The translations under genes were made by a program, and so were the position numbers. DNA of 64,000 bases from Bacteroidaceae bacterium (GTDB lineage Bacteria > Bacteroidota > Bacteroidia > Bacteroidales > Bacteroidaceae). Location: contig CAAGNV010000065.1 of NCBI GenBank assembly GCA_900771425.1, forward strand, positions 1 through 64,000, written 5' to 3'. The notes under the pieces were generated by a model that saw nothing but the letters and a program-made list of their open reading frames with translations, was not told the DNA's origin and did no database searches. Shown in pieces: positions 28,699-37,530 of the stretch. Position 1 is the first letter of the stretch, and every line of letters starts with the position of its first letter.

Positions 28699-28782
28699 CC
28701 GACGGTGCAGTAATAAACTCCGACGTAGTTGTTTACTGCTCCGACGCAGTAGTAATCTACACCGACGTAGCAGTAACTTCGC
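28699..28782. repeat. 21-bp-period array
   Basis: Four 21-bp units each begin CCGACG at 28699, 28720, 28741 and 28762. Within the units, GCAGTAA-like cores (GCAGTAAT, GTAGTAAT, GCAGTAAC) occur in units 1, 3 and 4. Unit 2 carries the reverse form TTTACTGC. Reading frames cross it on both strands, but none looks like a real protein. Neither 28560-28698 nor 28783-28880 contains a recognisable gene. Confidence 0.75.
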
Positions 28783-28880
28783 ATACGGCAGCAGCGTAAT
28801 ATACCAACCGAGCATAATTGAAATGTCAGAGCATCCGCAAGCCTACACGACTTTTCCCGAGCATGCGGCGAACCATGACG

Positions 28881-28984
28881 GAACGTATGGATGTCATGCT
28901 CCGAAGAAGAGCACCTTCAGCCCCGAAGCAGTGGACGTTCGAGCCCGAAGAAGTGGACGTTCGGACACAAAAAGCCACTGCTTC
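28881..28984. repeat. 22-bp-period array with inverted end units
   Basis: Units start at 28881, 28903, 28925, 28947 and 28969, all 22 bp apart. Units 3 and 4 are GAAGCAGTGGACGTTC and GAAGAAGTGGACGTTC; unit 2 is GAAGAAGAGCACCTTC. Unit 5 ends GCCACTGCTTC and unit 1 starts GAACGTATGG, both of which resemble the reverse complement. The layout parallels the AAGATTTGGTTCTT arrays but the sequence is unrelated. No gene is supported from 28985 to 29241 apart from the promoter below. Confidence 0.7.
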
Positions 28985-29082
28985 GGACGTGAATGGCTAC
29001 AGGTGAAATCGCGAGGAACAACCGCACCCAAGTGACATCTACAAGATGAAATGTGCTTGACACAGCATTATAGTTCTATATT

Positions 29083-29116
29083 TTGCTATTGATTCCCATT
29101 TATTTTGTATCTTTGC
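29083..29116 (+). promoter_or_regulatory. Putative promoter of the orphan lipoprotein gene
   Basis: TTTG (29083-29086), 22 bases, TATCTTTG (29109-29116). It lies 125 bp before the start codon. Confidence 0.55.
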
Positions 29117-29241
29117 GGTGAATTGTGTACTTCGAAGGCATAAATATTATAAGCAAGGTAGAAACTACCAATTCACCATGCCTGTACAAAAAAATGGTAC
29201 AAACATAACAATAAAGCCATAAAAACTACTGTTTCAAAAAA

Positions 29242-30141
29242 ATGACAAATAAGGTATTAGCTTTAATCATCTGTTCGTTAACAATCTATTCGTGCAGTCG
29301 TACTGAACAATACATTCGCCAAGACGATTTGTTCAAATCATATTATTTTAGCAAGTTGCATTATCCATATTCTATGGATGACATGTTGCAGATGTACCGT
29401 GATGGCGTATTTGAAAAACTTTATAATGAATCTCAAGATTCAATCGCTGCCAAATCATTTATGGAGTCCCATATACAAGACAACGACAGTTTATTGGCTA
29501 TAGGTTCAGAAGGTATGGAATACTTGTGGTTTTACAATTATCTAAACCAACATGTAAACGACATTGAATATGTTTTAAAAGGAAACCGCATTGAAATACG
29601 GAACAAAAAAGAAAACACAGTGTTTCTTATTCCACAATATGACTTAGGAGGAGAAATGCGACTCCAACATTCAAATTCGACAACAAGATATCATCGCATA
29701 AAGAAAAATTCATATTTTTATGAAGATATATGCAGCGATGATACAATAAAACTTAGTGACGAAGACTTGAACATCTGGGACAATCTCGTCAGGGGCAACT
29801 CAAAACACATCATGGATAAAGACAAAGAATTCATCTTGGTTGAATATCTGGAAAACAACGGAGTTTACATTGTTGACAATCCGAAAATCGTCAAAATAAA
29901 GAGAAGTTATCATGAACAAATACAAAACATACTACCGTCAATCGAAGAATTTCTAAAGACAAGACACAATATCAAGCGAATCACCTTCCCGATGTTCGTT
30001 GACAAAAAGAATAAGAAATCAAGTCATGTCGGTCGTTATTTGGAAGATTACATTGACATCTCTTTTATTAATGATACCGCATACATTGAAACATATCCAA
30101 AATTACATGACAATTATAAAATAGTTGTTAGACCTAAATAG
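29242..30141 (+). CDS. Hypothetical lipoprotein, AT-rich orphan
   Basis: A 299-residue protein I do not recognise. A lipoprotein signal is plausible: MTNKVLALIICSLTIYSC with Cys18 followed by SRTEQ. The rest is rich in Asp, Asn, Lys and Tyr, with no obvious enzyme motif. A helical first part (LYNESQDSIAAKSFMESHI) is followed by a beta-rich end. The gene is visibly richer in A and T than its neighbours, with many AAA, AAT and ATA codons, which suggests recent acquisition or relaxed selection. It is flanked by palindromic arrays on the left and a strong symmetrical hairpin on the right. Confidence 0.75.
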   Translation: MTNKVLALIICSLTIYSCSRTEQYIRQDDLFKSYYFSKLHYPYSMDDMLQMYRDGVFEKLYNESQDSIAAKSFMESHIQDNDSLLAIGSEGMEYLWFYNYLNQHVNDIEYVLKGNRIEIRNKKENTVFLIPQYDLGGEMRLQHSNSTTRYHRIKKNSYFYEDICSDDTIKLSDEDLNIWDNLVRGNSKHIMDKDKEFILVEYLENNGVYIVDNPKIVKIKRSYHEQIQNILPSIEEFLKTRHNIKRITFPMFVDKKNKKSSHVGRYLEDYIDISFINDTAYIETYPKLHDNYKIVVRPK

Positions 30142-30196
30142 GTTATTGTTTAATTTGATTGTTGATGTTCTCATCTGTAAGTGAAATAAAATAATA

Positions 30197-30235
30197 AAGA
30201 GTGTATCATGACCACATAGCTATTGATACACTCTT
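30197..30235. terminator. Bidirectional hairpin after the orphan lipoprotein gene
   Basis: AAGAGTGTATCA (about 30197-30208) pairs perfectly with TGATACACTCTT (30224-30235), loop of 15. The minus strand is followed by a T-rich tail. On the plus strand the tail is weak. Confidence 0.7.
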
Positions 30236-30306
30236 AATGGATAGATAACGAATTTATTTTGGTATCTGGCCATCAAACGGATAAAAAAAGGAGCTCGCAC
30301 AACGAA

Positions 30307-30345
30307 GAAAGCTCCGGCACCACTGAACGCGGTGTCGGAGCTTTC
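30307..30345 (-). terminator. Terminator of the SusCD-fasciclin operon
   Basis: GAAAGCTCCGGCACC (30307-30321) pairs with GGTGTCGGAGCTTTC (30331-30345), a 15-bp stem with one wobble and a 9-nt loop. It lies about 50 bp after the last SusD stop and is followed on the minus strand by TTCTTCGTTG. Confidence 0.8.
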
Positions 30346-30394
30346 GTATTGTAGGTAAGGTGCATCCTTATTAGGAGGCACCGTTACGTAGTTG

Positions 30395-32407
30395 TTATCT
30401 GCGACGGAGAGGGAGATACCACTTGCCTCCACGGAGATTCTCGGCTGCAGCACAAGTCTGGCCTTCGCCCTTACGCTTTGCTACTTGCTCGGCAATGAAG
30501 TCAGGCTTGTTGTAGTACATAGCGTAACGCATGAGGTCGTAGAAACGAAGTCCTTCGAACATGCCTTCGAGAGCCTCTTCTTCGAGGATCTTGTCGGCTA
30601 CGAACTGCTCGTAGTTCTGAGCGACCTTTGCTTCTGCATAGAGGGCTTCCACTTCGTCACTCAGTGCCAAATACTCATCATATACTGGAGCGTAAACAGT
30701 ATTGAGCCACTCTTCGAATGCCTCTGGGTCTGCCTCTTCATCTGGTGCTGATTCATTCAAAATTATGAGCGAGTCAATCAGAACGGACAGGTTTGCCTCT
30801 GCTGCATCGTGCTCAGCCCAAACTGCTGCATCGTGAGGGAGCTCATAGTAAGCATTCATCTCACTGTGGCCACTACCGAATGAGTGGATACCGAGTTGGT
30901 CGTACTGGATGTTTGCATCAGTTGTGAGCACACGGTTCTGGAAGAGTTCCTGACTTGAACCCCAATAAGTGAAGTCGGTTAGCTCGCCTGTTGCAGTCAG
31001 ACCGTATGACTGGATTTCACAGAGTCCATGGAATTCGTCGATTGGAACGATTGAAGAAGAAGTGATTGTCTGGTTAGTCAGACCGTACTTGAGTACTGCG
31101 AATGCAGTGAAAGGGAACCCTGCGTGATTGAGAGCCTCTGCCATGTGGAGATACAATGTAGTATAGCGGAAGAGAGGTACGTAGTAGAGACGTATGTCTG
31201 TGGTTCCGCTGACGTCGTTGTACTTAGCAATGGTCTGGCGGTTCTCGTTATAGTCGTGGTAGATATCCTTGACTGAGTTAACCTTATAGACTGATGCAAG
31301 ACGGAGGTCGCCTACAAGCATTGGGTTTGTAACCTTCGCGGTGTCAGTAGGTGCATAGAGTGTGTCGGCCTTGTTGTTCTGATAACGGAAGGCGCAGTAC
31401 TTCTGTGCACGTGAAATTTCGCTGATACGCTTTGAAGGGTTGAGCATTGCATTGTAGTTGTTCTTGTACGAAGAGTTGAATACGGCACGGAGGTCTGTAG
31501 TATTTCCGTAGAATGCGATGGTATCCATAGGGAATACGGTAACCTTGCCTGTGTTGTACTTGAAGTTGTCGGCATAGTTGGTGTTAGAGTTCTTGAAGTC
31601 GTAGCCGCTCCATGTAGAAGCGTTTATACCAGTTGGCTGTTCCTCGCCGTTGAATGTGAGGAAGTCGTGATACATACGTACGGCTTCGACGAAGTCTTGC
31701 TTCGCACCAGTTGCACTTCCGCGCCAGAGGTAGAGTTCTGCCAGCATTACGCGTGCTGGGATAAAGAACTTGCTGTAAGGCTCATTCTGGAACTGTGCAT
31801 TGTACGAAGGAAGCAGTTCGTTGTTTCTTGTATCGTATGCATAGCCCTTGAGGTCTTCGATGAAGTATGAGCAGATGTCGGCAATACCTTTCTTAGGGAA
31901 GTTGACTGCTTCTTCTGCAAAGGCTGAGTTCTCGACAGGATCGATTACGAATGGCACCTGACCATAGATCTTGGCAAGTTCGAGATAAGTCCATGCACGG
32001 AATGTCTTTGCTGCCATGACTTCTTTCTCGTAGTAGCGTTCGCCGTGAGTCATGAGCAGACTATCGACGTAATTGAGATAAATATTACAGTTGTTGATGA
32101 CTGCATAATAATCTGTAGGGTCGTTGTACTCGTTCAGGGTGTCAACTTTGTTTTCTGACAACTGACGGATTGCTTCGTCAGTAAATGAGTTGACATCGAC
32201 GAGGTCGGCACGTGCCTCGCCCAACAGGATTGTACGTGTAGCCAGTTTCTGCATACGCTGCACGATACCCATCATCTGATAGAGTGTATCCTGAGGAGTG
32301 GGGTCAGTAGATACCAGTTCGTTGTCGGCAGTGAACATGTCTTCACATCCAACGAGCATAAGAGCGGACAAGCCTACTAAACAAATCTTCTTTAATATCT
32401 TTTTCAT
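30395..32407 (-). CDS. SusD/RagB-family outer-membrane lipoprotein (distal copy)
   Basis: A 670-residue surface lipoprotein that should cap its SusC partner and bind the ligand. The start is ATG at 32407: a GGAGG lies 8 nt upstream at 32416-32420, a rare clear Shine-Dalgarno here. An ATG five codons further upstream would place that GGAGG inside the gene. Lipobox LVGC gives Cys20. TPR helices include AAKTFRAWTYLELAKIYGQVPFV and ARVMLAELYLWRG. An acidic, Glu/Ala-rich helical insertion (DEEADPEAFEEWLN and the following about 60 residues) precedes the conserved EGLRFYDLMRYAM. The C-terminus has GGKWYLPL. Ligand is unknown. It begins 16 bp after SusC and is last in the operon. Confidence 0.9.
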   Translation of the reverse strand: MKKILKKICLVGLSALMLVGCEDMFTADNELVSTDPTPQDTLYQMMGIVQRMQKLATRTILLGEARADLVDVNSFTDEAIRQLSENKVDTLNEYNDPTDYYAVINNCNIYLNYVDSLLMTHGERYYEKEVMAAKTFRAWTYLELAKIYGQVPFVIDPVENSAFAEEAVNFPKKGIADICSYFIEDLKGYAYDTRNNELLPSYNAQFQNEPYSKFFIPARVMLAELYLWRGSATGAKQDFVEAVRMYHDFLTFNGEEQPTGINASTWSGYDFKNSNTNYADNFKYNTGKVTVFPMDTIAFYGNTTDLRAVFNSSYKNNYNAMLNPSKRISEISRAQKYCAFRYQNNKADTLYAPTDTAKVTNPMLVGDLRLASVYKVNSVKDIYHDYNENRQTIAKYNDVSGTTDIRLYYVPLFRYTTLYLHMAEALNHAGFPFTAFAVLKYGLTNQTITSSSIVPIDEFHGLCEIQSYGLTATGELTDFTYWGSSQELFQNRVLTTDANIQYDQLGIHSFGSGHSEMNAYYELPHDAAVWAEHDAAEANLSVLIDSLIILNESAPDEEADPEAFEEWLNTVYAPVYDEYLALSDEVEALYAEAKVAQNYEQFVADKILEEEALEGMFEGLRFYDLMRYAMYYNKPDFIAEQVAKRKGEGQTCAAAENLRGGKWYLPLRRR

Positions 32408-32423
32408 TTTCTGTTCCTCCATA

Positions 32424-35400
32424 TTACAAGTTAATCTTTACGCCAAGTGTGAAGCTGCGGCCTGAAGAGAGGTAGCCACCATCGACACCCTGAGTGAGTG
32501 CGCTGTTGCCACATGACACTTCTGGGTCACTGCCCAAATACTTAGTGATAGTGAAGAGGTTGTTGGCTGCACACCATACAGACAGACCCTGAATATACTC
32601 ATTGGTAATAGGGAGGTTGTATGATAATGACACGTTCTTGAGCTTGAAGTAAGAACCATCCTCAATCCAACGGTCTGAGAAGCGAGCGTTGCCCATTGGG
32701 TCACCGTAAGTAGCACGTGGGATATCTGTATTCTGACCTTCTACCTTCCAACGACGCTCAACAGCTGTAGTCTGGTTCATGAAGAGCGAACCGTTCTCGA
32801 GCATGCTGCGCTGGAAGTTGTAGATGTCGTTGCCGAGGCTGTAAGCGAAACGGCAGTTGAGTGTCCAGTGCTTGCCAAGCTGGAAGTTAGCAAAGAGGTT
32901 TCCGTAAATATCAGGGTTTGGATCACCGATGACTGTACGGTCTGCTTCTGTGATAGCTCCATCGTGGTTCTGGTCAACGAACTTCATATCACCAGCCTTG
33001 AAGTACTGCTTTGCACCTGCCTTGTTTACGACATAGAGGTTAGCGGCATTGGCTGCATTGCCGTCGGTGAGCACGCCGTCAGTCTCGAATCCGTAGAACA
33101 GACCGATTGGTGAGCCTACGCGTGAGATGATCTGTCCGTCGTAAACGTCTGTAGTGAACTCCTTCTGACCTTCTGGCAACTTAACGATCTTGTTCTTGTA
33201 GTGACCCATGCTTGCACCAAGTTCCATCTTGAAGTTGTTGGTGTTGATGAGCTTGCCGATAACGGTTGCGTCGAAGCCCTCGTTCTTCAGTTCACCGTCG
33301 TTAGTCCAGTAGTTCTTGAGACCTGAAACGTAAGCGAGTGTACCGAGAGAGATGAGGTTCTTTGTAGTTGAGTTGAAGTAGTTGATGCGAACATGCAGGC
33401 GGTTGTTGATGAAGTTACCTTCGATACCTGCATTGAAGCGGTTGGTAGTCTCCCACTGAAGGTTAGGGTTACCGATGTTGGTAAGACCTATACTTGTCTG
33501 GGTTTCGTTGAGGAGGTTTGCACCTGACAGAGAAGTGAGGGCTGCGTTAGGATTGATTGCGTCGTTGCCGACTGACTCAAAGCCTACGTTGAGTTTCAAC
33601 ATGTTGACACCGTTGTTTGGACGGAACCATTTCTCGTTAGTGATAACCCATGCGCCCTGGATTGAAGGGAAAATACCCCAACGTACACCGAACATGCCGA
33701 GACCTGCATCGGAATCCTTACCGAAGCGTGATGATGTTTCGGCTGTAACCTGACCCTGCAAGTAGTACTTCTCCTTGTAGTTGTAGTCGAGGTTGAGGTA
33801 GTATGCAAGTGAGTTCCAGCTCTCGTTCATTCCTGAAGGACGACGGCGGTAGAGGTCGGTAGTGGTATTTGGAGTCTTATCGTTACCGGTGTTGTAACCA
33901 CGGAGCTGTGAAGCAGTAGAAGTGTCGCTCATGAAACGAGCACCACCGAACATGTCGATACGGTGAGCACCGAGTGGAATAGCCCAGTCGAAGCGTGTGT
34001 CGCTGAATGCAGAAGAGTGCTTGAAGTAGAGCGAAGCCTTGGTGTTCTCGATTTCACCCACTTCTGCAAGTGTGAACTTAGGCATACCGATGATTGGAGT
34101 GAAGTAGCTCTCGTCAAGGCTGTGCATAGTGAATGAGAAACGCTCCTGGAGTGTGAAGTTCTTTGTAGCATGCCACTTTGGAGCTACGGCAATGTTGATC
34201 ATCGTATTGTCGAAGCTGTTCTTGTTTACTGCCTTACCTGTTGCGAGGATTGCAGTAGGGTTGGCAAGTGAACCTACGTTGCCGAGAACCTCATTGAGGT
34301 AATCATCAGCATCAGAGATGAAGTCTGTCTGGATTGGATTGTCGGTATTCGAGAAGTCGTAAGGACTTACGAACGGCGACTTGATGAGTGACAGGACGCT
34401 TGGTGAAGCAATGGCTACTGTTCCGTAGTTTGAAGCCCAACCATCGTCGCGGAGTTCACGTGTGATGTTTGCATAAGAAACGTCGAAGCTTGTAGTGAAC
34501 TTGCTTGCGATCACGATGTCAGAGTTGAATCGGATGTTGAAGCGCTCCATGCTGTTCTCCTTCAGTGTAGCGTTGGCATTGGTGTAACCTACAGAGAGGT
34601 TGTACTGTGCAACGTCGTCACCACCGGATACGTGGAGTGAGTAGTTCTGTGTGAGTGCTTCCTTGTAAACTTCCTTTCTCCAGTCTGTCTCGTTGTGATA
34701 CATATTATAATAATGGTATTCAGGGTCAGACTTGAGGAACTTGAAGTCAACGAGCTTGGTGCCTGTACCTTCGAGGAGGTCAGATGCAAACGTACGGTAT
34801 GGCTCAGCCGACATCATGCTGATTTCCTTCGGAAGGAGTTCAACACCTACAGATGCGTTGAGTTCGATACGTGTAGCCTGAGTCTTCACACGCTTAGTGT
34901 TGATGAGGATGACACCGTTGGCAGCCTTTGCACCGTAGATGGCAGTTCCGTTCTTCAGCACTTTCACGTCCTCGATGTCGTCCATGTTGATACCTGCGAG
35001 CAAGTTGTTGAAGTAACCGTTGTGAAGCATTTCTGAGTCGTAGCACATGTCGAATATAACACCATCGACGATGATGAGCGGCTGTGCGTTTGACATGAGA
35101 GAGTTGTAACCGTTGATGAACATGACGTCACCCATGCCGTTCAGTGCTGAACGCTGGATGGTACGTACGTCGGCACCGAGGCGGTTCTGGATTTCCTGGT
35201 CAACGCTCAATGCTGTTGACAAAGAGAAGTCAGATGTACCTACAGTCTTAGCTGCTGTAGTCTTTGCCTCGTATTCGCCGAGATAACGGTCAGAATACAA
35301 CTGAATAGTAACTGAGTGATTGCCGTCACCAAGTGCTGTACGGTTGATGTTGTAACCTTCGAGACTTGTTGAGAGCGAAGTGACGAACTCAGGTACTTTG

Positions 35401-35669
35401 ATGGTGAAAGTACCGTCTTCGTCAGCCATTGCTGTATAATAGCTGTTATTGTATGCCTTGATCTGGGCACCGGCAAGTGGTTCGTGAGTGACTGCGTCAA
35501 TGACTTTACCAGAGATGGCTACAGTTGGATATTGCTTTGACGGACGATCCTGCTTAGGGGCCTTGATGACCTCTACATTCTCATCGGCAACCTCTTCCTG
35601 AGCGTTAATAGCCAATGGACAACAGCCTACTGCCAATAGTAAAAATAATATCTTCTTCATAATGTTCAT
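32424..35669 (-). CDS. SusC/RagA-family TonB-linked outer-membrane protein (distal copy)
   Basis: A 1081-residue TonB-dependent transporter. The signal peptide ends near INAQ (about residue 23). A charged linker (about 24-48, EEVADENVEVIKAPKQDRPS) precedes a carboxypeptidase-regulatory-like domain (VAISGKVIDAVTHEPLAGAQI, about 50-70). The plug is unusual: the typical GRVAGV and RGxxS motifs are replaced by QNRLGADVRTI and FINGYNSLMSNAQPLIIVDG. The rest is a 22-strand-type barrel with a normal aromatic end (SFTLGVKINL). It would import the ligand captured by the adjacent SusD. The start could also be the ATG at residue 4. It follows the 609-residue fasciclin gene by 3 bp. Confidence 0.93.
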   Translation of the reverse strand: MNIMKKILFLLLAVGCCPLAINAQEEVADENVEVIKAPKQDRPSKQYPTVAISGKVIDAVTHEPLAGAQIKAYNNSYYTAMADEDGTFTIKVPEFVTSLSTSLEGYNINRTALGDGNHSVTIQLYSDRYLGEYEAKTTAAKTVGTSDFSLSTALSVDQEIQNRLGADVRTIQRSALNGMGDVMFINGYNSLMSNAQPLIIVDGVIFDMCYDSEMLHNGYFNNLLAGINMDDIEDVKVLKNGTAIYGAKAANGVILINTKRVKTQATRIELNASVGVELLPKEISMMSAEPYRTFASDLLEGTGTKLVDFKFLKSDPEYHYYNMYHNETDWRKEVYKEALTQNYSLHVSGGDDVAQYNLSVGYTNANATLKENSMERFNIRFNSDIVIASKFTTSFDVSYANITRELRDDGWASNYGTVAIASPSVLSLIKSPFVSPYDFSNTDNPIQTDFISDADDYLNEVLGNVGSLANPTAILATGKAVNKNSFDNTMINIAVAPKWHATKNFTLQERFSFTMHSLDESYFTPIIGMPKFTLAEVGEIENTKASLYFKHSSAFSDTRFDWAIPLGAHRIDMFGGARFMSDTSTASQLRGYNTGNDKTPNTTTDLYRRRPSGMNESWNSLAYYLNLDYNYKEKYYLQGQVTAETSSRFGKDSDAGLGMFGVRWGIFPSIQGAWVITNEKWFRPNNGVNMLKLNVGFESVGNDAINPNAALTSLSGANLLNETQTSIGLTNIGNPNLQWETTNRFNAGIEGNFINNRLHVRINYFNSTTKNLISLGTLAYVSGLKNYWTNDGELKNEGFDATVIGKLINTNNFKMELGASMGHYKNKIVKLPEGQKEFTTDVYDGQIISRVGSPIGLFYGFETDGVLTDGNAANAANLYVVNKAGAKQYFKAGDMKFVDQNHDGAITEADRTVIGDPNPDIYGNLFANFQLGKHWTLNCRFAYSLGNDIYNFQRSMLENGSLFMNQTTAVERRWKVEGQNTDIPRATYGDPMGNARFSDRWIEDGSYFKLKNVSLSYNLPITNEYIQGLSVWCAANNLFTITKYLGSDPEVSCGNSALTQGVDGGYLSSGRSFTLGVKINL

Positions 35670-35672
35670 TGT

Positions 35673-37502
35673 TTAACGTTTGTTTGATGCGAGAGCATCC
35701 TCACGAGGTTTGATAATAAGTCCAATGAGATTCATTTCACGAGAGAAGTCAGAGGTTTCCTTACTTTGAATCTTGGTTTCGAACTGAATCAAGACTCCCT
35801 CCTTGTCTGTCTGGTAGTATGCACACTCTGGTGCGATAGAACCAATGTACATTGTATCGACTATGTTCTCAACATTCGAGAAGAAATACTTGGCACCGTC
35901 AAGTGGTTTCACGCTTGTACCCTTTGTAGGATACTTGCCGAGAGAACTCTGAGTGTGCTGGCGCTCGAATGTAGTTACATTGAAACGATATGGACGGATA
36001 TCTGCCTTCCATGACTTTGACTTGTCACCCTTCTCAACAGCAAGAAGGCTGTCGGCCATTGCCTGTTCGTAAGCTTCCTGATATGACGCATACTTTGTTA
36101 CCCAAAGTGGTGAATATACCAAATAAACATCGTATTCAGCCTTGAGCAAGTTACGGATCTGGAATGCTACAGAATAGTTTGAAGTCGATGTAGAACCTGT
36201 AACCTTAAGGAACGAGATGTTCTTGTTGGTCTCATAGTTTGTAGCACTTGACATGTAGTATGTACAAGTCTTAGTGTAAAGACCTGTTGTCGGAGTCTTT
36301 TCATTGACAGTCAGGTCAACGCTTGTTGTTGACAGCGGCATGTCGATCTTCTTGAGGAACTGGTCATAGATTGTTACAGGATAGTCATCGCTGTAGTAAG
36401 CCTTACCGTTGCTGCATTCTACAGGCTTGCCGACTGTGAAGATACCATCGCCGGAGTAAGGATTGTAGAATCGGTGCTGTTCCCACTTCGAGCCACCTAC
36501 CCACTGAGTAGATACTACTGAATCGTTAGGGTGCTTGTTGAAGTTGTCGTTGAAGAACAGGTCATTCATTGCGAATGTACTTGCGTAGTAGTGCTGCATT
36601 GAGTCTGTAGTGCTGATGCGCTGGTCAACTCGGTCGGCAATGTTCTCTGACGGGTTGAACTGCAAGTACTTCTTTGCCTCTTCGTAACGGCGCTGGTAAG
36701 CCTCGATAGAAGGAAGGAGGACTGAATAAACCGAGTCTTCGGTATAGAGCAATGCATCGTAACCTTTGAGGATTGTGTTGTTACGCATCATGACAGAGTC
36801 AATCCAGAGGTATTCACCGTTCTCGTCAACACCTACTGATACACTGCGCAACTGGTCGAGCGAGTCGTCGTTGTACTTCTTCAGGAAGGAGTAGATAGAG
36901 ATGATTGAGTCGTCAGGAACGCCTGGCATTTTGGCTGCCTTCCATGTGCGGAACTGAGTTTCAATTTCCTCGTAGAGGTTAGGAAGGTATGGCTGAGCAG
37001 CGTCGATGACATGAACGACACCGTTATCACAAGCATTGTTAGCATTGATGATATTGGCACTGCCGTATGTTGACGTGATTGCGTCAGACATGTGACCAGT
37101 CTTGGTATTCAAGAGTTTGATGGTATGTGGATTGCCGTCAAGTGAGACGTTATAGCGAGTCATGTGATTCTTGATGAATCGTGTAACGACGTCCTTCTTG
37201 TTGGTATTGGCCAGTGTCAGCCATTCGTTCCACTCTGATTCAGACAATGCGCTGTTAGAAGGAGCCCAAAGTGTGTAGCTCTGAGCAGAGTTGAGCTCTG
37301 AATCAAATCCTGCAGCCTTGACTACCTTTGCGAAGTTTGACAGATCAGGATTCTGTTCGAGCATCTGCATGATGGTTCCGTCAAACATTTTCGAATCTGC
37401 AACACCGTCGTAGTGTTCGTCCCAGGTGTCTGTGCAAGAGCACAGACCACCTATGGCGAGCAGCATAAGGCTTGTTAGATATTTATTTATTTTCATTTTC
37501 AT
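35673..37502 (-). CDS. Fasciclin-domain lipoprotein (609 residues)
   Basis: A putative surface lipoprotein. The signal MKMKINKYLTSLMLLAIGGL ends in a lipobox LCSC (Cys at about 23), then TDTWDEHYDG. One clear fasciclin (FAS1) domain spans about 45-175: it contains YTLWAPSNSALSES and VVHVIDAAQPYLPNLYEEI, the H1 and H2-type strands. A second divergent repeat may follow (about 200-300). The C-terminal half is beta-rich and unassigned. FAS1 domains usually mediate adhesion or ligand contacts. In this operon the protein takes the place of SusE/SusF-like binding lipoproteins (inference). Confidence 0.85.
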   Translation of the reverse strand: MKMKINKYLTSLMLLAIGGLCSCTDTWDEHYDGVADSKMFDGTIMQMLEQNPDLSNFAKVVKAAGFDSELNSAQSYTLWAPSNSALSESEWNEWLTLANTNKKDVVTRFIKNHMTRYNVSLDGNPHTIKLLNTKTGHMSDAITSTYGSANIINANNACDNGVVHVIDAAQPYLPNLYEEIETQFRTWKAAKMPGVPDDSIISIYSFLKKYNDDSLDQLRSVSVGVDENGEYLWIDSVMMRNNTILKGYDALLYTEDSVYSVLLPSIEAYQRRYEEAKKYLQFNPSENIADRVDQRISTTDSMQHYYASTFAMNDLFFNDNFNKHPNDSVVSTQWVGGSKWEQHRFYNPYSGDGIFTVGKPVECSNGKAYYSDDYPVTIYDQFLKKIDMPLSTTSVDLTVNEKTPTTGLYTKTCTYYMSSATNYETNKNISFLKVTGSTSTSNYSVAFQIRNLLKAEYDVYLVYSPLWVTKYASYQEAYEQAMADSLLAVEKGDKSKSWKADIRPYRFNVTTFERQHTQSSLGKYPTKGTSVKPLDGAKYFFSNVENIVDTMYIGSIAPECAYYQTDKEGVLIQFETKIQSKETSDFSREMNLIGLIIKPREDALASNKR

Positions 37503-37530
37503 ATTCTGAACGTATTATTGGTTAATAATA

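Noticed and set aside
28551..28799. Frames of 78-85 codons on both strands across the 21-bp array
   Set aside because: Open only because the period is a multiple of three; composition is repeat-driven.
28211..29035. Long plus-strand frame overlapping the DUF4923 lipoprotein and the following arrays
   Set aside because: It overlaps a well-supported gene in another frame, runs through a terminator and repeats, and looks like no protein family.
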